Positions 37,389-47,308 of a stretch of 64,000 bases of DNA are shown piece after piece. The stretch lies in the NCBI RefSeq assembly GCF_945277285.1, contig NZ_CALYPR010000001.1, positions 124,001 through 188,000 of the forward strand, in the 5' to 3' direction. Position 1 is the first letter of the stretch. Each line of letters opens with the position of its first letter. This DNA is from an uncultured Bartonella sp. (GTDB taxonomy: Bacteria; Pseudomonadota; Alphaproteobacteria; Rhizobiales; Rhizobiaceae). The notes beneath the pieces were generated by a model that saw only the letters and a program-made list of their open reading frames with translations, was not told the origin of the DNA and made no database searches. The translations under genes were made by a program, and so were the position numbers.

Positions 37389-40310
37389 CTAGACAATGAC
37401 CTGATCGAATAGAGTGCCGACAGAGTTTGCCATTTCAGCAATAAGGCTTTCAACGTGACCAAGATCGGGTTCGCCAACAGTTCTTTGTAAAAGATCAGCC
37501 AATCCGGGCGGCATATCAACGGGATCAAGCTTATCGTTGAGGCAAAGACGCATCATCTGGCTGAGATTGGTATAAATTCGATAGGCATGGTGGAGTTCAC
37601 CTACCGAAGAAATATCAAGAAAAGATTGCGGCAGGCGCTCCAGTACTTCGCCGGTCGTACGCCCGATGACAAACTCGCTCTGATGGCAAATGAGTGAGAA
37701 TTGCGCAATAAATTCTAGATCGACTTGCCCACCCCGCATTGTCTTGAAATCCCATATATTGAGTGGCGGTTTTTCTTTTTCTATCAGCACACGCATTTCG
37801 CGCACATCATGGACAACACTCTTGCGATCGCGCTTCAATGCGATAATTGCCGCCACCTCGTCTTCCAGTTGTTGCAAGAACATCTGGTCTCCGGCAATAG
37901 CGCGGGCACGGGTGAGAGCCAAATGCTCCCAAACCCAGGCTTCATTACGCTGGTATTTACCAAATGCCTCGAACGGTACAGCTACCGGCCCTTTATTACC
38001 AGAAGGGCGAAGTCTTAGATCCACTTCATAAAGCACGCCTTCACCTGTCGGAGCCGACAAAGCGGCAATGAGGCGTTGAGTTAGTCGCGTATAATATTGA
38101 GAGATATAAAGAGGCTTTTCGCCATCCGACATTTCAGTATTTTTATCATAGTCATAAAGCAGAATTAGATCGACATCCGAGCCGGCAGTCAATTCGTGGC
38201 TGCCCAGTTTCCCCATTCCCAATATACCGACACGACCGCCTTTTACAGAACCATGCACTCGACCGAATTCTTCTTCAACTGCGGAAAGGGCTTTGGAAAT
38301 CATCAAATCGGCAAGGTCGGTGAAGGCACGCGCTGCACGTTCGCCTTCTATGGCACCATTGAGAAGTCGAATACCAATGAGAAACCTTTGTTCATTGGCG
38401 AACAGACGCAACTGGTCAAGAATGTCTTCATAGTTAAAAACGCCGCTCAAGAAAAATTCAAGCCGGTTTTCCAGATAGGTTTTAGTTGGTAATTCAGCAA
38501 AAATTGCCGGATCAAGCATGCCGTCAAAAATATGTGGTTTTCTCGTAATAATTTCGGCAAGCCGCGGAGCCGAACTCATAATTAGGACCAACATGTCAAG
38601 CAATGACGGATTAGATTGTAACAAGCTAAAAAGCTGGATACCCGATGGCAAGCCTTGTAAAAACGTATCAAAGCGTGACAAGGCTTCATCAGCTTTTTTG
38701 GTTGCACCAAAAGCTTTAAGAAGCGCTGGCGTCAGTTCGGTCAGCCGTTCGCGCGCTTCTGCCGATTGCGTTGCATGATAACGCCCGAAATGCCATGTTC
38801 GGATGATGCGACAAATATCGCTCGGCCGTGAAAAACCCATTTTGGAAAGTGTCGCAAGCGTCCCCGGATCATCATCTTCACCGGTAAAAACAAGATTGCC
38901 GGTTTCTGACCCCAGTTCTTTTTCCTGTTCAAACAAAGCAGCATAATGGTGTTCAACAGTTGTCAATGCATTGCGAAAGTCGTGGGTGAATTGTTTTATG
39001 TCTTGATATCCCATCATATAGGCGACACTGGCAAACCCTTGATCGTCTTTTGGCAAAATATGGGTCTGCTCGTCTTCAAGCATCTGGATACGATGTTCAA
39101 CATTTCGCAGAAAAACATATTTTTCAATTAAAACATCACGCGTCTTGGCATTTATCCAACCAAGCGCACAAAGTTCGGCAAGCATATCCACTGTACGCCT
39201 TCCGCGCAGTTCGGGAAAACGCCCACCGGCAATCAATTGTTGCGTCTGGACAAAAAATTCTATTTCACGAATACCGCCGCGGCCTAATTTCACATTATGC
39301 CCGCGAACCGCAATTTCACCATGACCTTTATAGGCATGGATCTGTCTTTTTATTGAATGGATGTCGGCAATTGCCGCATAATCAAGGTATTTGCGCCAAA
39401 TATAAGGTGCCAATTCATGAAGAACAGCTTCCCCCGCCTTAATGTCACCGGCAACTGGACGGGCCTTGATCATGGCCGCACGCTCCCAGTTTTGCCCGCG
39501 ACTTTCATAATAATGGAGCGCTGCACTTATCGGCAGTGCAAGCGGCGTCGACCCCGGATCAGGGCGCAACCGCAAATCAACACGAAAGACATAACCATCC
39601 GCCGTGCGCTCCTGCATGATGCGTATAAGACGGCGCATCATTTTTGAAAAAACATCAATGCTCTCATATTGGTCACCAATATGAGGTGACATTTCATCAA
39701 TAAAAACAATAAGATCAATATCGGAAGAATAATTGAGTTCACGCGCGCCCAATTTTCCCATACCAAGAACCACAAGGCCGCAATCTTGTTCAGGATGTTG
39801 AAAATCGGCAAGATTGATTTTGCCTTGGGTGTGAGCATCACGCAACAAAAACCTGAGCGCGGCTTTTAATGTTGCTTCAGCAAGCCTCGTCAACCATTCA
39901 GATGTCATCGCTGCCGTGAACATACCACCAAGGTCGGCCAAAGCAATGAGAACATGCGCTTCCAGTTTTTTCCGGCGCAATGCGGCCATCAGGCCGGCTT
40001 CTGTTATATTTTCCCCTTTATCGACGCCATCTATCTCGTCAAGCACATGTTGCAAACGCACTGAAATATCTTCATGAAGGAGTGGTTCGATAAAAGCGGG
40101 ATTTCTTATAAAAGTTTCACGCAAAAATGGTGACAGTGTCATCACCGTACTTAAAAAAGCCGATTGGCCAACACCTTTTCCCAGTTCGGTTGCCAGTTTG
40201 TCGAGTTTTTCCTCACGCGCTTTTTCTGCCATATCGGCAAGCCATTGCGGTCCGCTTTTATCCAGTGCAGTCAATTGTTTTAGAGTAGTGTTCCAGAAAG
40301 CTTGCCGCAT
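37389..40310 (-). CDS. glnE: Bifunctional glutamine synthetase adenylyltransferase/removase
   Basis: Encodes 973 aa. Adjusts glutamine synthetase activity by adding or removing AMP in response to nitrogen status through PII. Two nucleotidyltransferase domains are visible. The N-terminal one carries GMGKLGARELNYSSDIDLIVF and performs deadenylylation in E. coli; the C-terminal one carries GMGKLGSHELTAGSDVDLILL and performs adenylylation. PII-binding helical parts lie between and after them. It converges on the PleC-like gene and lies downstream of a sensor kinase gene on the same strand, 198 bp away. Confidence 0.96.
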   Translation of the reverse strand: MRQAFWNTTLKQLTALDKSGPQWLADMAEKAREEKLDKLATELGKGVGQSAFLSTVMTLSPFLRETFIRNPAFIEPLLHEDISVRLQHVLDEIDGVDKGENITEAGLMAALRRKKLEAHVLIALADLGGMFTAAMTSEWLTRLAEATLKAALRFLLRDAHTQGKINLADFQHPEQDCGLVVLGMGKLGARELNYSSDIDLIVFIDEMSPHIGDQYESIDVFSKMMRRLIRIMQERTADGYVFRVDLRLRPDPGSTPLALPISAALHYYESRGQNWERAAMIKARPVAGDIKAGEAVLHELAPYIWRKYLDYAAIADIHSIKRQIHAYKGHGEIAVRGHNVKLGRGGIREIEFFVQTQQLIAGGRFPELRGRRTVDMLAELCALGWINAKTRDVLIEKYVFLRNVEHRIQMLEDEQTHILPKDDQGFASVAYMMGYQDIKQFTHDFRNALTTVEHHYAALFEQEKELGSETGNLVFTGEDDDPGTLATLSKMGFSRPSDICRIIRTWHFGRYHATQSAEARERLTELTPALLKAFGATKKADEALSRFDTFLQGLPSGIQLFSLLQSNPSLLDMLVLIMSSAPRLAEIITRKPHIFDGMLDPAIFAELPTKTYLENRLEFFLSGVFNYEDILDQLRLFANEQRFLIGIRLLNGAIEGERAARAFTDLADLMISKALSAVEEEFGRVHGSVKGGRVGILGMGKLGSHELTAGSDVDLILLYDYDKNTEMSDGEKPLYISQYYTRLTQRLIAALSAPTGEGVLYEVDLRLRPSGNKGPVAVPFEAFGKYQRNEAWVWEHLALTRARAIAGDQMFLQQLEDEVAAIIALKRDRKSVVHDVREMRVLIEKEKPPLNIWDFKTMRGGQVDLEFIAQFSLICHQSEFVIGRTTGEVLERLPQSFLDISSVGELHHAYRIYTNLSQMMRLCLNDKLDPVDMPPGLADLLQRTVGEPDLGHVESLIAEMANSVGTLFDQVIV

Positions 40311-40508
40311 GACTTTGTCTCTTCCCTCTTTGATTCTTAAAGCTAAGGATCAAACCGTCTGATGTCTGTCCAACCCAATAGAAAACCATTTACTTTAAAA
40401 CAGCAATGTAAAACAACGTCTAAAACTTCGATCGACTGCTTTTGCCGGTCAAAATTTAACCGATGAGAACATTCTAAATTCAGCCTAACGCCCTTCAACA
40501 AGATAAAC

Positions 40509-41924
40509 TTAATGTTCGATTGGGCGGCTTTGCTTTGGCAATTTGGGAAACAATAATATTGCTTTCAGACCGGGGTTGGCATCCTCAAGAATAAGTTCGC
40601 CACCATGGAGCTTCATTACTGCTTTTGCCAAGCTCAAGCCAATGCCGAAACCGGGCTTTGTGCGGCTATCCTCAAGCCTTACAAAACGTTTTGTGACCCT
40701 TTCGCGATCTGTCGCAGCAATACCGGGGCCGTTATCGCTCACAACAACTGCAACATGATCGCCATTATCTTCCATTGAAAGTGATATTTTTGGCTCTGTT
40801 TGCGAAGTTGCCCCATATTTTATGGCATTATCAATGAGATTAATGAGCGCTTGAGCCAAAAGTTCACGGTTTAAAAACAAATCAACATCAAAAGTCTTGC
40901 CCATTTCAAACTTGACGCCGGCTTCTTCAGCAACCGGTCCGTAAAGTTCTCCAACATCCTCTACAATTGGACGGGCATCAAGCTTTTCTAAATGCTCGAC
41001 AGATGTACTCGCCTCAATACGCGAGATCATGAGAATGGCATTGAATGTGCGGATAAGCTGATCGGATTCAGCAATAATTGCTTCCAATGTCTGACGATAA
41101 TCGGCCGTCTTGCTGCGCCGCAGAAGTGCTTCATCCGCGCGATTGCGCAACCTTGTAAGCGGCGTCTTCAAGTCATGCGCGATATTGTCAGATACCTGCC
41201 GCAAACCATTATTAAGTTCTTCAATGCGTTCCAGCATAACATTGAGATTGGCTGACAACCGGTCAAATTCATCGCCGGCACCCGAAACCGGAAGACGCCC
41301 CGTAAGATCCCCCGCCATTAAACGCTGCGAGGCAGCAGTCACCTGATCAATGCGTCTTAATGCACGTCGCCCAACAAAAAACCAGATCAGCAGTGCTCCG
41401 GCGGCCATTGCCGCAAAAGCAATCATCAACGCTTTTCTGATAATGGTTATAAATTTTTCCGGCTCGCCAATATCGCGCCCCACCAGTAACTTCATACCAT
41501 TGGGCAAATCGATGACTGTCACAATTGCACGGTGCTCGATTTTCTCGCCACTATCACCAAAACGCGAATAGACAACAGAATTATGAAGTAGCCCGCTGTT
41601 AGTGAGAAGTCCCGCTTCAATGCTTGCAACATTACCGGCAAGAAACCGGCCTTGCGGGTCTGCAATAAGATAAAGAAAAGCACCGGGTTGTCTTGAGCGA
41701 CGGTCAATTGTGCGCACCAGAAGCGGTAACCCGCCATGTTGATAGGCGCGTTCAATATTAATAACCTCCTCATTCAGAGTTTGTTCTGTCTGGTCAGTCA
41801 ACATCGAAACAGTAAGCGATGTCATATAAATAGAAAGCCCGACAGCAACAAGCCCGAAAAGAATGACATAAAGGGCAGACAGGCGCACGGCTGTGGTGCG
41901 CAAAAGACTTTTAATCCGGCTCAT
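40509..41924 (-). CDS. Sensor histidine kinase, EnvZ/HAMP type
   Basis: Encodes 471 aa. TM1 (13-33), a periplasmic sensor of about 130 residues, TM2 (165-184), HAMP (185-238), phosphoacceptor H250 in NIAHDLKTPLTRLR, N-box ALINLIDNAIKYG, and G-box VSDNGPGIAATDRERVTKRFVRLEDSRTKPGFGIGLSLAK. It overlaps the response regulator gene by 4 bp (ATGA). The regulator and kinase are flanked by a DegP protease gene and glnE, so an envelope-stress role is plausible, but the signal is not known. Confidence 0.92.
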   Translation of the reverse strand: MSRIKSLLRTTAVRLSALYVILFGLVAVGLSIYMTSLTVSMLTDQTEQTLNEEVINIERAYQHGGLPLLVRTIDRRSRQPGAFLYLIADPQGRFLAGNVASIEAGLLTNSGLLHNSVVYSRFGDSGEKIEHRAIVTVIDLPNGMKLLVGRDIGEPEKFITIIRKALMIAFAAMAAGALLIWFFVGRRALRRIDQVTAASQRLMAGDLTGRLPVSGAGDEFDRLSANLNVMLERIEELNNGLRQVSDNIAHDLKTPLTRLRNRADEALLRRSKTADYRQTLEAIIAESDQLIRTFNAILMISRIEASTSVEHLEKLDARPIVEDVGELYGPVAEEAGVKFEMGKTFDVDLFLNRELLAQALINLIDNAIKYGATSQTEPKISLSMEDNGDHVAVVVSDNGPGIAATDRERVTKRFVRLEDSRTKPGFGIGLSLAKAVMKLHGGELILEDANPGLKAILLFPKLPKQSRPIEH

Positions 41925-42607
41925 GATTTATTATCTAACGCTCTCAACATATAACCGGCACCACGCACGGTATGAAGAAGCGGTGTATCAAAGTCTTTCT
42001 CAATTTTTGACCGCAGCCGTGAAATATGGACATCAATAACATTGGTTTGCGGATCAAAATGATAGTCCCAGACATTTTCGAGCAACATAGTACGAGTGAC
42101 AACCTGTCCGGCATGGCGCATCAAATATTCGAGTAACCGGAATTCCCGTGGCTGCAAGATAATATCCTGCCCTGCTCGTTTGGCCGTGTGAGAAAGACGG
42201 TCAAGCTCGAGATCGCCAACACGATAGACAGTTTCAGCTTCCTTCGGATTTTTGCGCCGCTGCAACACTTCAATTCTGGCAAGCAATTCTGAAAAAGCAT
42301 AAGGCTTGGTCAAATAATCATCGCCACCGGCGCGCAAACCCGTTACGCGGTCATCAACCTGCCCCAAGGCTGAAAGAATAAGAACCGGCGTTTCTATGCC
42401 TTTTTCGCGTAGTGCTGTAATGACCGACAAACCATCTCTTTTTGGCAACATACGGTCGACAATCAAAACATCATAATTGCCATTTTCTGCCAGTGCGAAA
42501 CCTGTTTCACCATCACCGGCAACATCCGCAGAGTGACCGGATTCATTAAGAGCTTTTTCAAGATAGCGAGATGCCTCGCGATCATCTTCAATGACAAGAA
42601 CTTTCAT
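41921..42607 (-). CDS. OmpR-family response regulator
   Basis: Encodes 228 aa. The receiver domain has the acidic pair E7-D8-D9, phosphoacceptor D51 in LIVDRMLPKRDG, the conserved Thr/Ser in LILSAL and lysine in YLTKPYAFSEL. The C-terminal winged helix (about 130-225) has LQPREFRLLEYLMRHAGQVVTRTMLLENVWDY and VDVHISRLRSKI. It is the cognate partner of the kinase it overlaps. It is separated from the upstream degP gene by a terminator hairpin. Confidence 0.94.
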   Translation of the reverse strand: MKVLVIEDDREASRYLEKALNESGHSADVAGDGETGFALAENGNYDVLIVDRMLPKRDGLSVITALREKGIETPVLILSALGQVDDRVTGLRAGGDDYLTKPYAFSELLARIEVLQRRKNPKEAETVYRVGDLELDRLSHTAKRAGQDIILQPREFRLLEYLMRHAGQVVTRTMLLENVWDYHFDPQTNVIDVHISRLRSKIEKDFDTPLLHTVRGAGYMLRALDNKS

Positions 42608-42634
42608 CGAATGCTCCTCATTTTTCTTAAAAAC

Positions 42635-42662
42635 AAGCTATGGCATTGTCATGCCATAGCTT
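42635..42662 (-). terminator. Terminator hairpin between degP and the response regulator gene
   Basis: On the minus strand, AAGCTATGGCA pairs perfectly with TGCCATAGCTT around a 6-base loop, followed by GTTTTT. It lies 17 bp after the degP stop and about 28 bp before the regulator start, so the regulator-kinase pair must have its own promoter or depend on read-through. Confidence 0.8.
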
Positions 42663-42678
42663 TTTAACAAGTCTGTTT

Positions 42679-44181
42679 CTATTTACCGGCAACAGGCAAG
42701 GCTACAAAACGGTTCTGGTCGTTGTTTTGTACCTGCAATAAGACTGCGCTACGTCCAGATTTTTTTGCTTCCTTGATAGCATCAATAAATTCCGAAGCTT
42801 TTTTGACCGGACGATTGTTAATAGACATGATAACATCACCCGGTCTAATTCCCTTATCGGCAGCATCAGAATCCGGCTCAACATTGGTTACAACAAGACC
42901 GGAACCTTCTTCTGACGGGGTTACCGTCAAGCCATAATCATCAAGAGTCTCGGACAAACCATTTTTACCTTGTGATTGCGACAAACCATCACCCTTATTC
43001 TGGTCTTTCGGCATGGAAGCTATTTTTACCTTTATATCGGTCTGTTTGCCATCTCTCCAGATACCAAGGGTTGCTGTTTCTCCGGGGGCAACATTGGCAA
43101 TGCGGCGGGCAAGATCACGAGCATCAGCAACCTGTTCCCCATTCACCGAAATGATAGCGTCTCCAGCCTTTACGCCGGCTTTTGCTGCGGGGCCATCAAG
43201 AGGATCGGCAACCATGGCTCCTTTTGCTTCTTTCAAACCAATCGAATCGGCAATTTCCTTCGTTACCGGTTGAATTTGAACGCCAATCCAGCCGCGTTCA
43301 ACTGAACCTTTTTTGATTAACTGGTCAACAACCTGTTTTGCAGTCGAAGAGGGAATTGCAAAAGCTATCCCCACATTGCCGCCCGAGGGCGAAAATATTG
43401 CGGTATTGATCCCGACAACTTGTCCATTGAGATCAAAAGTCGGTCCACCAGAATTGCCACGGTTGACAGCCGCATCTATCTGGATGAAATCGTCATAGAC
43501 GCCCGCCCCGATATCGCGCCCACGAGCCGAAACGATACCGGCTGTTACGGTGCCGCCCAATCCGAAAGGATTTCCGACAGCCACAACCCAATCTCCAATG
43601 CGTACCTTTGAATCATCAGCAAAATCGACATAAACGAATTTACGTTTGTCATTGACCTTTAACACAGCAAGATCTGTGCGTGGATCCGTACCGACAAGCT
43701 TGGCATCAAGTTCTGTTCCATCATCAAGAACCACTGTATAGGCAGTACCATCAGAAACAACATGATTGTTAGTGACGATATAGCCATCTTCCGAAATGAA
43801 GAAACCGGAACCTTGAGCAACCGGACGAGGCTTAGAACGCTGGCCGTGATGGCCTTGCGGGCGTTGATGTTCATTAAAATCCTTGAAAAAACGTTTGAGC
43901 GGATGATCGTCCGGTAACTGGTCTATTCCCGGCCCGCCAAAAAAACCGGAAAAGGCCTGATCATCGTTTTTCTTGTCGCTTTTTACTTGCACTGAAACCA
44001 CAGCCGGTTTGACCTGTTCGACGACATTGGCAAAACCCTGCTGTTGGACACCTTCGACATAAACCGGTTTAGCTTCAGCAACATTGAAAGAAAAAGCCGG
44101 ACCAGCAAAAATCGTTGTTCCCGCCAAAGCCGTTGACATACCAATTGCTGCCAACGTTTTGCGAATAGGGGAAATCTGCAT
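42679..44181 (-). CDS. degP: Periplasmic serine protease DegP/HtrA (Do)
   Basis: Encodes 500 aa. Degrades or refolds damaged envelope proteins. There is a signal peptide (about 1-37) and a trypsin-like domain with catalytic triad H140 (TNNHVV), D170 (DPRTDLAVL) and S244 (RGNSGGP). Two PDZ domains follow (about 290-375 and 415-490, with GWIGVQIQPV and GLVVTNVEPDSDAADKGIRPGD). A His/Gln-rich loop (about 104-118) lies in the LA-loop position. It is followed by its own terminator and an OmpR-type two-component pair. Confidence 0.95.
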   Translation of the reverse strand: MQISPIRKTLAAIGMSTALAGTTIFAGPAFSFNVAEAKPVYVEGVQQQGFANVVEQVKPAVVSVQVKSDKKNDDQAFSGFFGGPGIDQLPDDHPLKRFFKDFNEHQRPQGHHGQRSKPRPVAQGSGFFISEDGYIVTNNHVVSDGTAYTVVLDDGTELDAKLVGTDPRTDLAVLKVNDKRKFVYVDFADDSKVRIGDWVVAVGNPFGLGGTVTAGIVSARGRDIGAGVYDDFIQIDAAVNRGNSGGPTFDLNGQVVGINTAIFSPSGGNVGIAFAIPSSTAKQVVDQLIKKGSVERGWIGVQIQPVTKEIADSIGLKEAKGAMVADPLDGPAAKAGVKAGDAIISVNGEQVADARDLARRIANVAPGETATLGIWRDGKQTDIKVKIASMPKDQNKGDGLSQSQGKNGLSETLDDYGLTVTPSEEGSGLVVTNVEPDSDAADKGIRPGDVIMSINNRPVKKASEFIDAIKEAKKSGRSAVLLQVQNNDQNRFVALPVAGK

Positions 44182-44351
44182 TCTTAAAAACTCCTTCTGG
44201 GACTGCGTTATTACGCCTTGTTAGCAACAACATAAGATGTCAAACCTTACCATCGCCTGTCTAATTTATTAAAATTCTGTAAGGTTTAAATAGGTTTTAG
44301 CTGTTTTTTTAAGAAAAAACAGACCGAAGGCACCCAGAAAATCGCCAATAA

Positions 44352-44825
44352 TCAATGTTTGTTGGATTTTAAAATCTGATCGAGGCGTTTTTTTTCAACC
44401 TCGCTCAACGGTATCAACTTGTTGTGTTTATGCCGCCTGACCCGCCAACTTATTGCACCGCCAGCAATGACAATAATCAATAGCGGAGCAAGCCATAAAA
44501 GCAGAGTATCTTCGTTTAACCGCGGCTTTAGCAAGACAAACTCGCCATAGCGTGCAACCAAAAAGTCAATAACCTGACGGTCGGTGTCACCGGCTTTCAG
44601 GCGTTCACGCACAAGAATGCGCAAATCACGCGCAAGTGGCGCGTTGGAATCGTCAACCGACTCATTTTGACAAACAAGACAGCGCAAATGTGAAGAAATA
44701 TCTCTAGCCCGTGCTTCAAGAGCGGGGTCTTGCAACACCTCATCGGGCAAAACTGCGTGAACTTGATAAAGGGCCGCAAAAATAATGAACAATGCGGTAA
44801 AAGTTTGCTTTAAAAACCGCATCAC
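44352..44825 (-). CDS. ccmH: Cytochrome c maturation protein CcmH (CycL)
   Basis: Encodes 157 aa. Thiol-disulfide partner that reduces apocytochrome c for heme ligation. It has a signal peptide, the redox pair C49 and C52 in LRCLVCQNESVDDS, and one C-terminal transmembrane helix (about 107-125) with a basic cytoplasmic tail. It overlaps ccmF by 4 bp and is the last gene of the ccmIEFH operon. A weak AT-only hairpin (CTGTTTTTT arms) follows near 44300-44325. Confidence 0.95.
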   Translation of the reverse strand: MMRFLKQTFTALFIIFAALYQVHAVLPDEVLQDPALEARARDISSHLRCLVCQNESVDDSNAPLARDLRILVRERLKAGDTDRQVIDFLVARYGEFVLLKPRLNEDTLLLWLAPLLIIVIAGGAISWRVRRHKHNKLIPLSEVEKKRLDQILKSNKH

Positions 44826-46804
44826 ACACCCCTATTTGATTGTTTTGAACGGGTACGTGCAGGCTTTGGTGCGCCCATACGCAATTTCCTATCTGACAAA
44901 GAAAAAAGACCACCAATCATCATGAAAAATGCACCAAGCCAGATACAGATGACTTCCGGTTTCCACCAGATATGAAGCACCAAACCTTTTCCATTCACAT
45001 CACCGGGAGCAACATAGAGCTGTGACAGACCGTAGCTTTTTATACCGGATTCTGTTGTTGGCATATTCTGTGACGGATAAAAGCGCTTGGCTGCCGTAAG
45101 GGTTCCAAGATCTTTTCCTTTTCCCTTTACGGAAAAGGCGAATTGCGTTTCGGAATAGTTGGAGCCATTGACATTGCGGGCGCCTTCAAGAAGAAGCTCT
45201 TTGCCGGCAATGGTAGTTTTTTGTCCTGCTTGCATTGTCAAAATACTTTCCTGTCCGAAAGTTGCCACGGCGACAATCCCGAACAGGGTTACTCCCAAGC
45301 CGATATGGGCCAAGGCCGTACCATAATTTGCCCGCGGCAATCCGCGTAAACGTCGTAAACGCACCCAGAAACCGGTATTGTTATTTCCGCTTTTAAACCA
45401 CAGATCATAAAGCCCGCCAAAAAATACAAAGGCGGCAAGACCAATTCCGAGAGAAGCAAGAATGGAACGCAACGAAGTTTGATAAAGTACGATGAAAATA
45501 GCAACAAGTGCTAGGCCAAATACACCCCACAGCCGCTCGGCAACGGCAAGTATATCACCCCGTTTCCATGCCATTAGCGGGCCAAAAGGTACAATTAACA
45601 ATAGTGGCACCATTAAAGGAGCGAAGGTGAGATTGAAGAATGGAGCACCGACGGATATTTTTTGCCCCGTCAATGTTTCCAATAAAAGTGGGTAAAGCGT
45701 ACCAATGAGTACAGTTGCTGTTGCCGTTGTTAAAAACAGATTATTGAAGACCAGAAGCCCTTCACGCGATATAGGCCGGAACAGACCGCCGGTTTTCAGA
45801 GATGACGCACGCAAAGCAAAAAGAACAAGGGCTGCACCAATAAAGAAAAACAAAATAGCAAGAATGGCACGGCCACGTGCCGGATCGACGGCAAAACTGT
45901 GCACAGATGTCAGAATACCGGACCGGACAAGAAAAGTCCCCATCAACGAAAGCGAAAAGGTAAGAATTGCTAGAAACAATGTCCAGATTTTTAAGGCGCC
46001 ACGTTTTTCAAGAACAATTGCCGAATGAAGAAGAGCTGTTCCGGCAAGCCACGGCATGAGTGAGGCATTTTCAACCGGATCCCAAAACCAGTATCCCCCC
46101 CAACCCATCTCGTAATAGGCCCAATAGGAACCAACCATAATGCCGCCGGTCAGAAATATCCACGACACCAATGTCCATGGCCTCACCCAACGAGCCCATG
46201 CGGCATCGACACGCCCGTCAATCAAAGCGGCAATAGCAAAAGAAAAGCAGACCGAAAACCCGACATAGCCAAGATAGAGAAGTGGTGGATGGATGGCAAG
46301 CCCGATATCTTGCAGAATGGGATTGAGGTCACGGCCCTGTAACGCGGGTGGACTAACCCTTATAAAGGGATTCGAGGTAAAGAGGATAAACAGCAAAAAA
46401 GCCGAAGTTATCCATGCTTGGGTAGACAAAATCAAGGCTTTGAGATTTTCTGGCAGATTGCTGCCAAAAAAAGCAATGAGAGAGGAAAAAAAAGTAATAA
46501 TAAAAACCCACAAAAGCATTGAGCCTTCATGGTTTCCCCATACGCCTGTTATCTTATAAAGAAGCGGTTTTTCCGAATGCGAATTCTGTACAACATTCAA
46601 CACCGAAAAATCGGATACGATATAGGCATGAATTAACGAGGCAAATGAAATGAGCACAAGCACAAAAATGAGGTGAGCAAGCGGCGTTGCTGCGGCAATC
46701 AGACGATTGTCAGAACGAAAGACACCAATAGCAGGCATTATTGCCGAAAACATTGCAACAGCTAGTGCGGCACAAAGCGCAAAGGACCCGATTTCAACGC
46801 TCAT
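44822..46804 (-). CDS. ccmF: Heme lyase subunit CcmF (CycK)
   Basis: Encodes 660 aa with about 15 transmembrane helices. Receives heme from holo-CcmE and attaches it to apocytochrome c. The tryptophan-rich WWD motif is GWGGYWFWDPVENASLMPWL (about 233-252). Other family blocks are GVWGNHEGSMLLWV and LQDIGLAIHPPLLYLGYVG, with its heme-ligand histidine. It overlaps ccmE by 11 bp and ccmH by 4 bp. Confidence 0.96.
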   Translation of the reverse strand: MSVEIGSFALCAALAVAMFSAIMPAIGVFRSDNRLIAAATPLAHLIFVLVLISFASLIHAYIVSDFSVLNVVQNSHSEKPLLYKITGVWGNHEGSMLLWVFIITFFSSLIAFFGSNLPENLKALILSTQAWITSAFLLFILFTSNPFIRVSPPALQGRDLNPILQDIGLAIHPPLLYLGYVGFSVCFSFAIAALIDGRVDAAWARWVRPWTLVSWIFLTGGIMVGSYWAYYEMGWGGYWFWDPVENASLMPWLAGTALLHSAIVLEKRGALKIWTLFLAILTFSLSLMGTFLVRSGILTSVHSFAVDPARGRAILAILFFFIGAALVLFALRASSLKTGGLFRPISREGLLVFNNLFLTTATATVLIGTLYPLLLETLTGQKISVGAPFFNLTFAPLMVPLLLIVPFGPLMAWKRGDILAVAERLWGVFGLALVAIFIVLYQTSLRSILASLGIGLAAFVFFGGLYDLWFKSGNNNTGFWVRLRRLRGLPRANYGTALAHIGLGVTLFGIVAVATFGQESILTMQAGQKTTIAGKELLLEGARNVNGSNYSETQFAFSVKGKGKDLGTLTAAKRFYPSQNMPTTESGIKSYGLSQLYVAPGDVNGKGLVLHIWWKPEVICIWLGAFFMMIGGLFSLSDRKLRMGAPKPARTRSKQSNRGV

Positions 46805-47288
46805 GTTTCTGATAGGCCTCCCATAATCCTTGCGCTTTCAACCGGTCAACAATATCCTTCGGAACATATGTTTCATCGTGCTTTGCCAATACCCGATCAG
46901 CGATGAAGACACCATCCTTAACAAAATGGCCTTCTGCAATAATCCCCTGCCCTTCACGGAAAAGATCTGGCAAAACGCCCTCGAACTTCACAGTCTCCTT
47001 ATTTGAAAAATCGGTGATAGCGAAGGTTATTTGGGTGCCGTTTTGTCTATTGACCGAGCCTTTTTCGACAAAACCACCAAGCCGCAATGGCCGTCCGGAT
47101 GTTATATCTTCAGCAGTGATTTCCGATGGCATACGAAAAAAGCTTGCCGTGCCACGCATAGCATACAAAACAAGTGCTGCAGCAACTGCCAGAACGACAA
47201 GGCCACCCAATATCATGAATAGACGTTTGGTCTTACGGCGCCGCAATCCTTTCTGGATTGTCGAGCGTATGACTGTTTCATTGCTCAT
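46794..47288 (-). CDS. ccmE: Periplasmic heme chaperone CcmE (CycJ)
   Basis: Encodes 164 aa. One N-terminal transmembrane anchor (about 23-43) and an OB-fold domain. The covalent heme-binding histidine is H137 in LAKHDETYVPK, with Y141 as the axial ligand. It passes heme from CcmABCD to CcmF. The gap to ccmI is 20 bp. Confidence 0.96.
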   Translation of the reverse strand: MSNETVIRSTIQKGLRRRKTKRLFMILGGLVVLAVAAALVLYAMRGTASFFRMPSEITAEDITSGRPLRLGGFVEKGSVNRQNGTQITFAITDFSNKETVKFEGVLPDLFREGQGIIAEGHFVKDGVFIADRVLAKHDETYVPKDIVDRLKAQGLWEAYQKHER

Positions 47289-47308
47289 TATTTACTTTCA
47301 CCTGAATT

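Noticed and set aside
44301..44325. Hairpin after ccmH as terminator
   Set aside because: The arms are CTG plus A/T tracts only, so the stem is weak; I mention it with ccmH but do not list it as a terminator.
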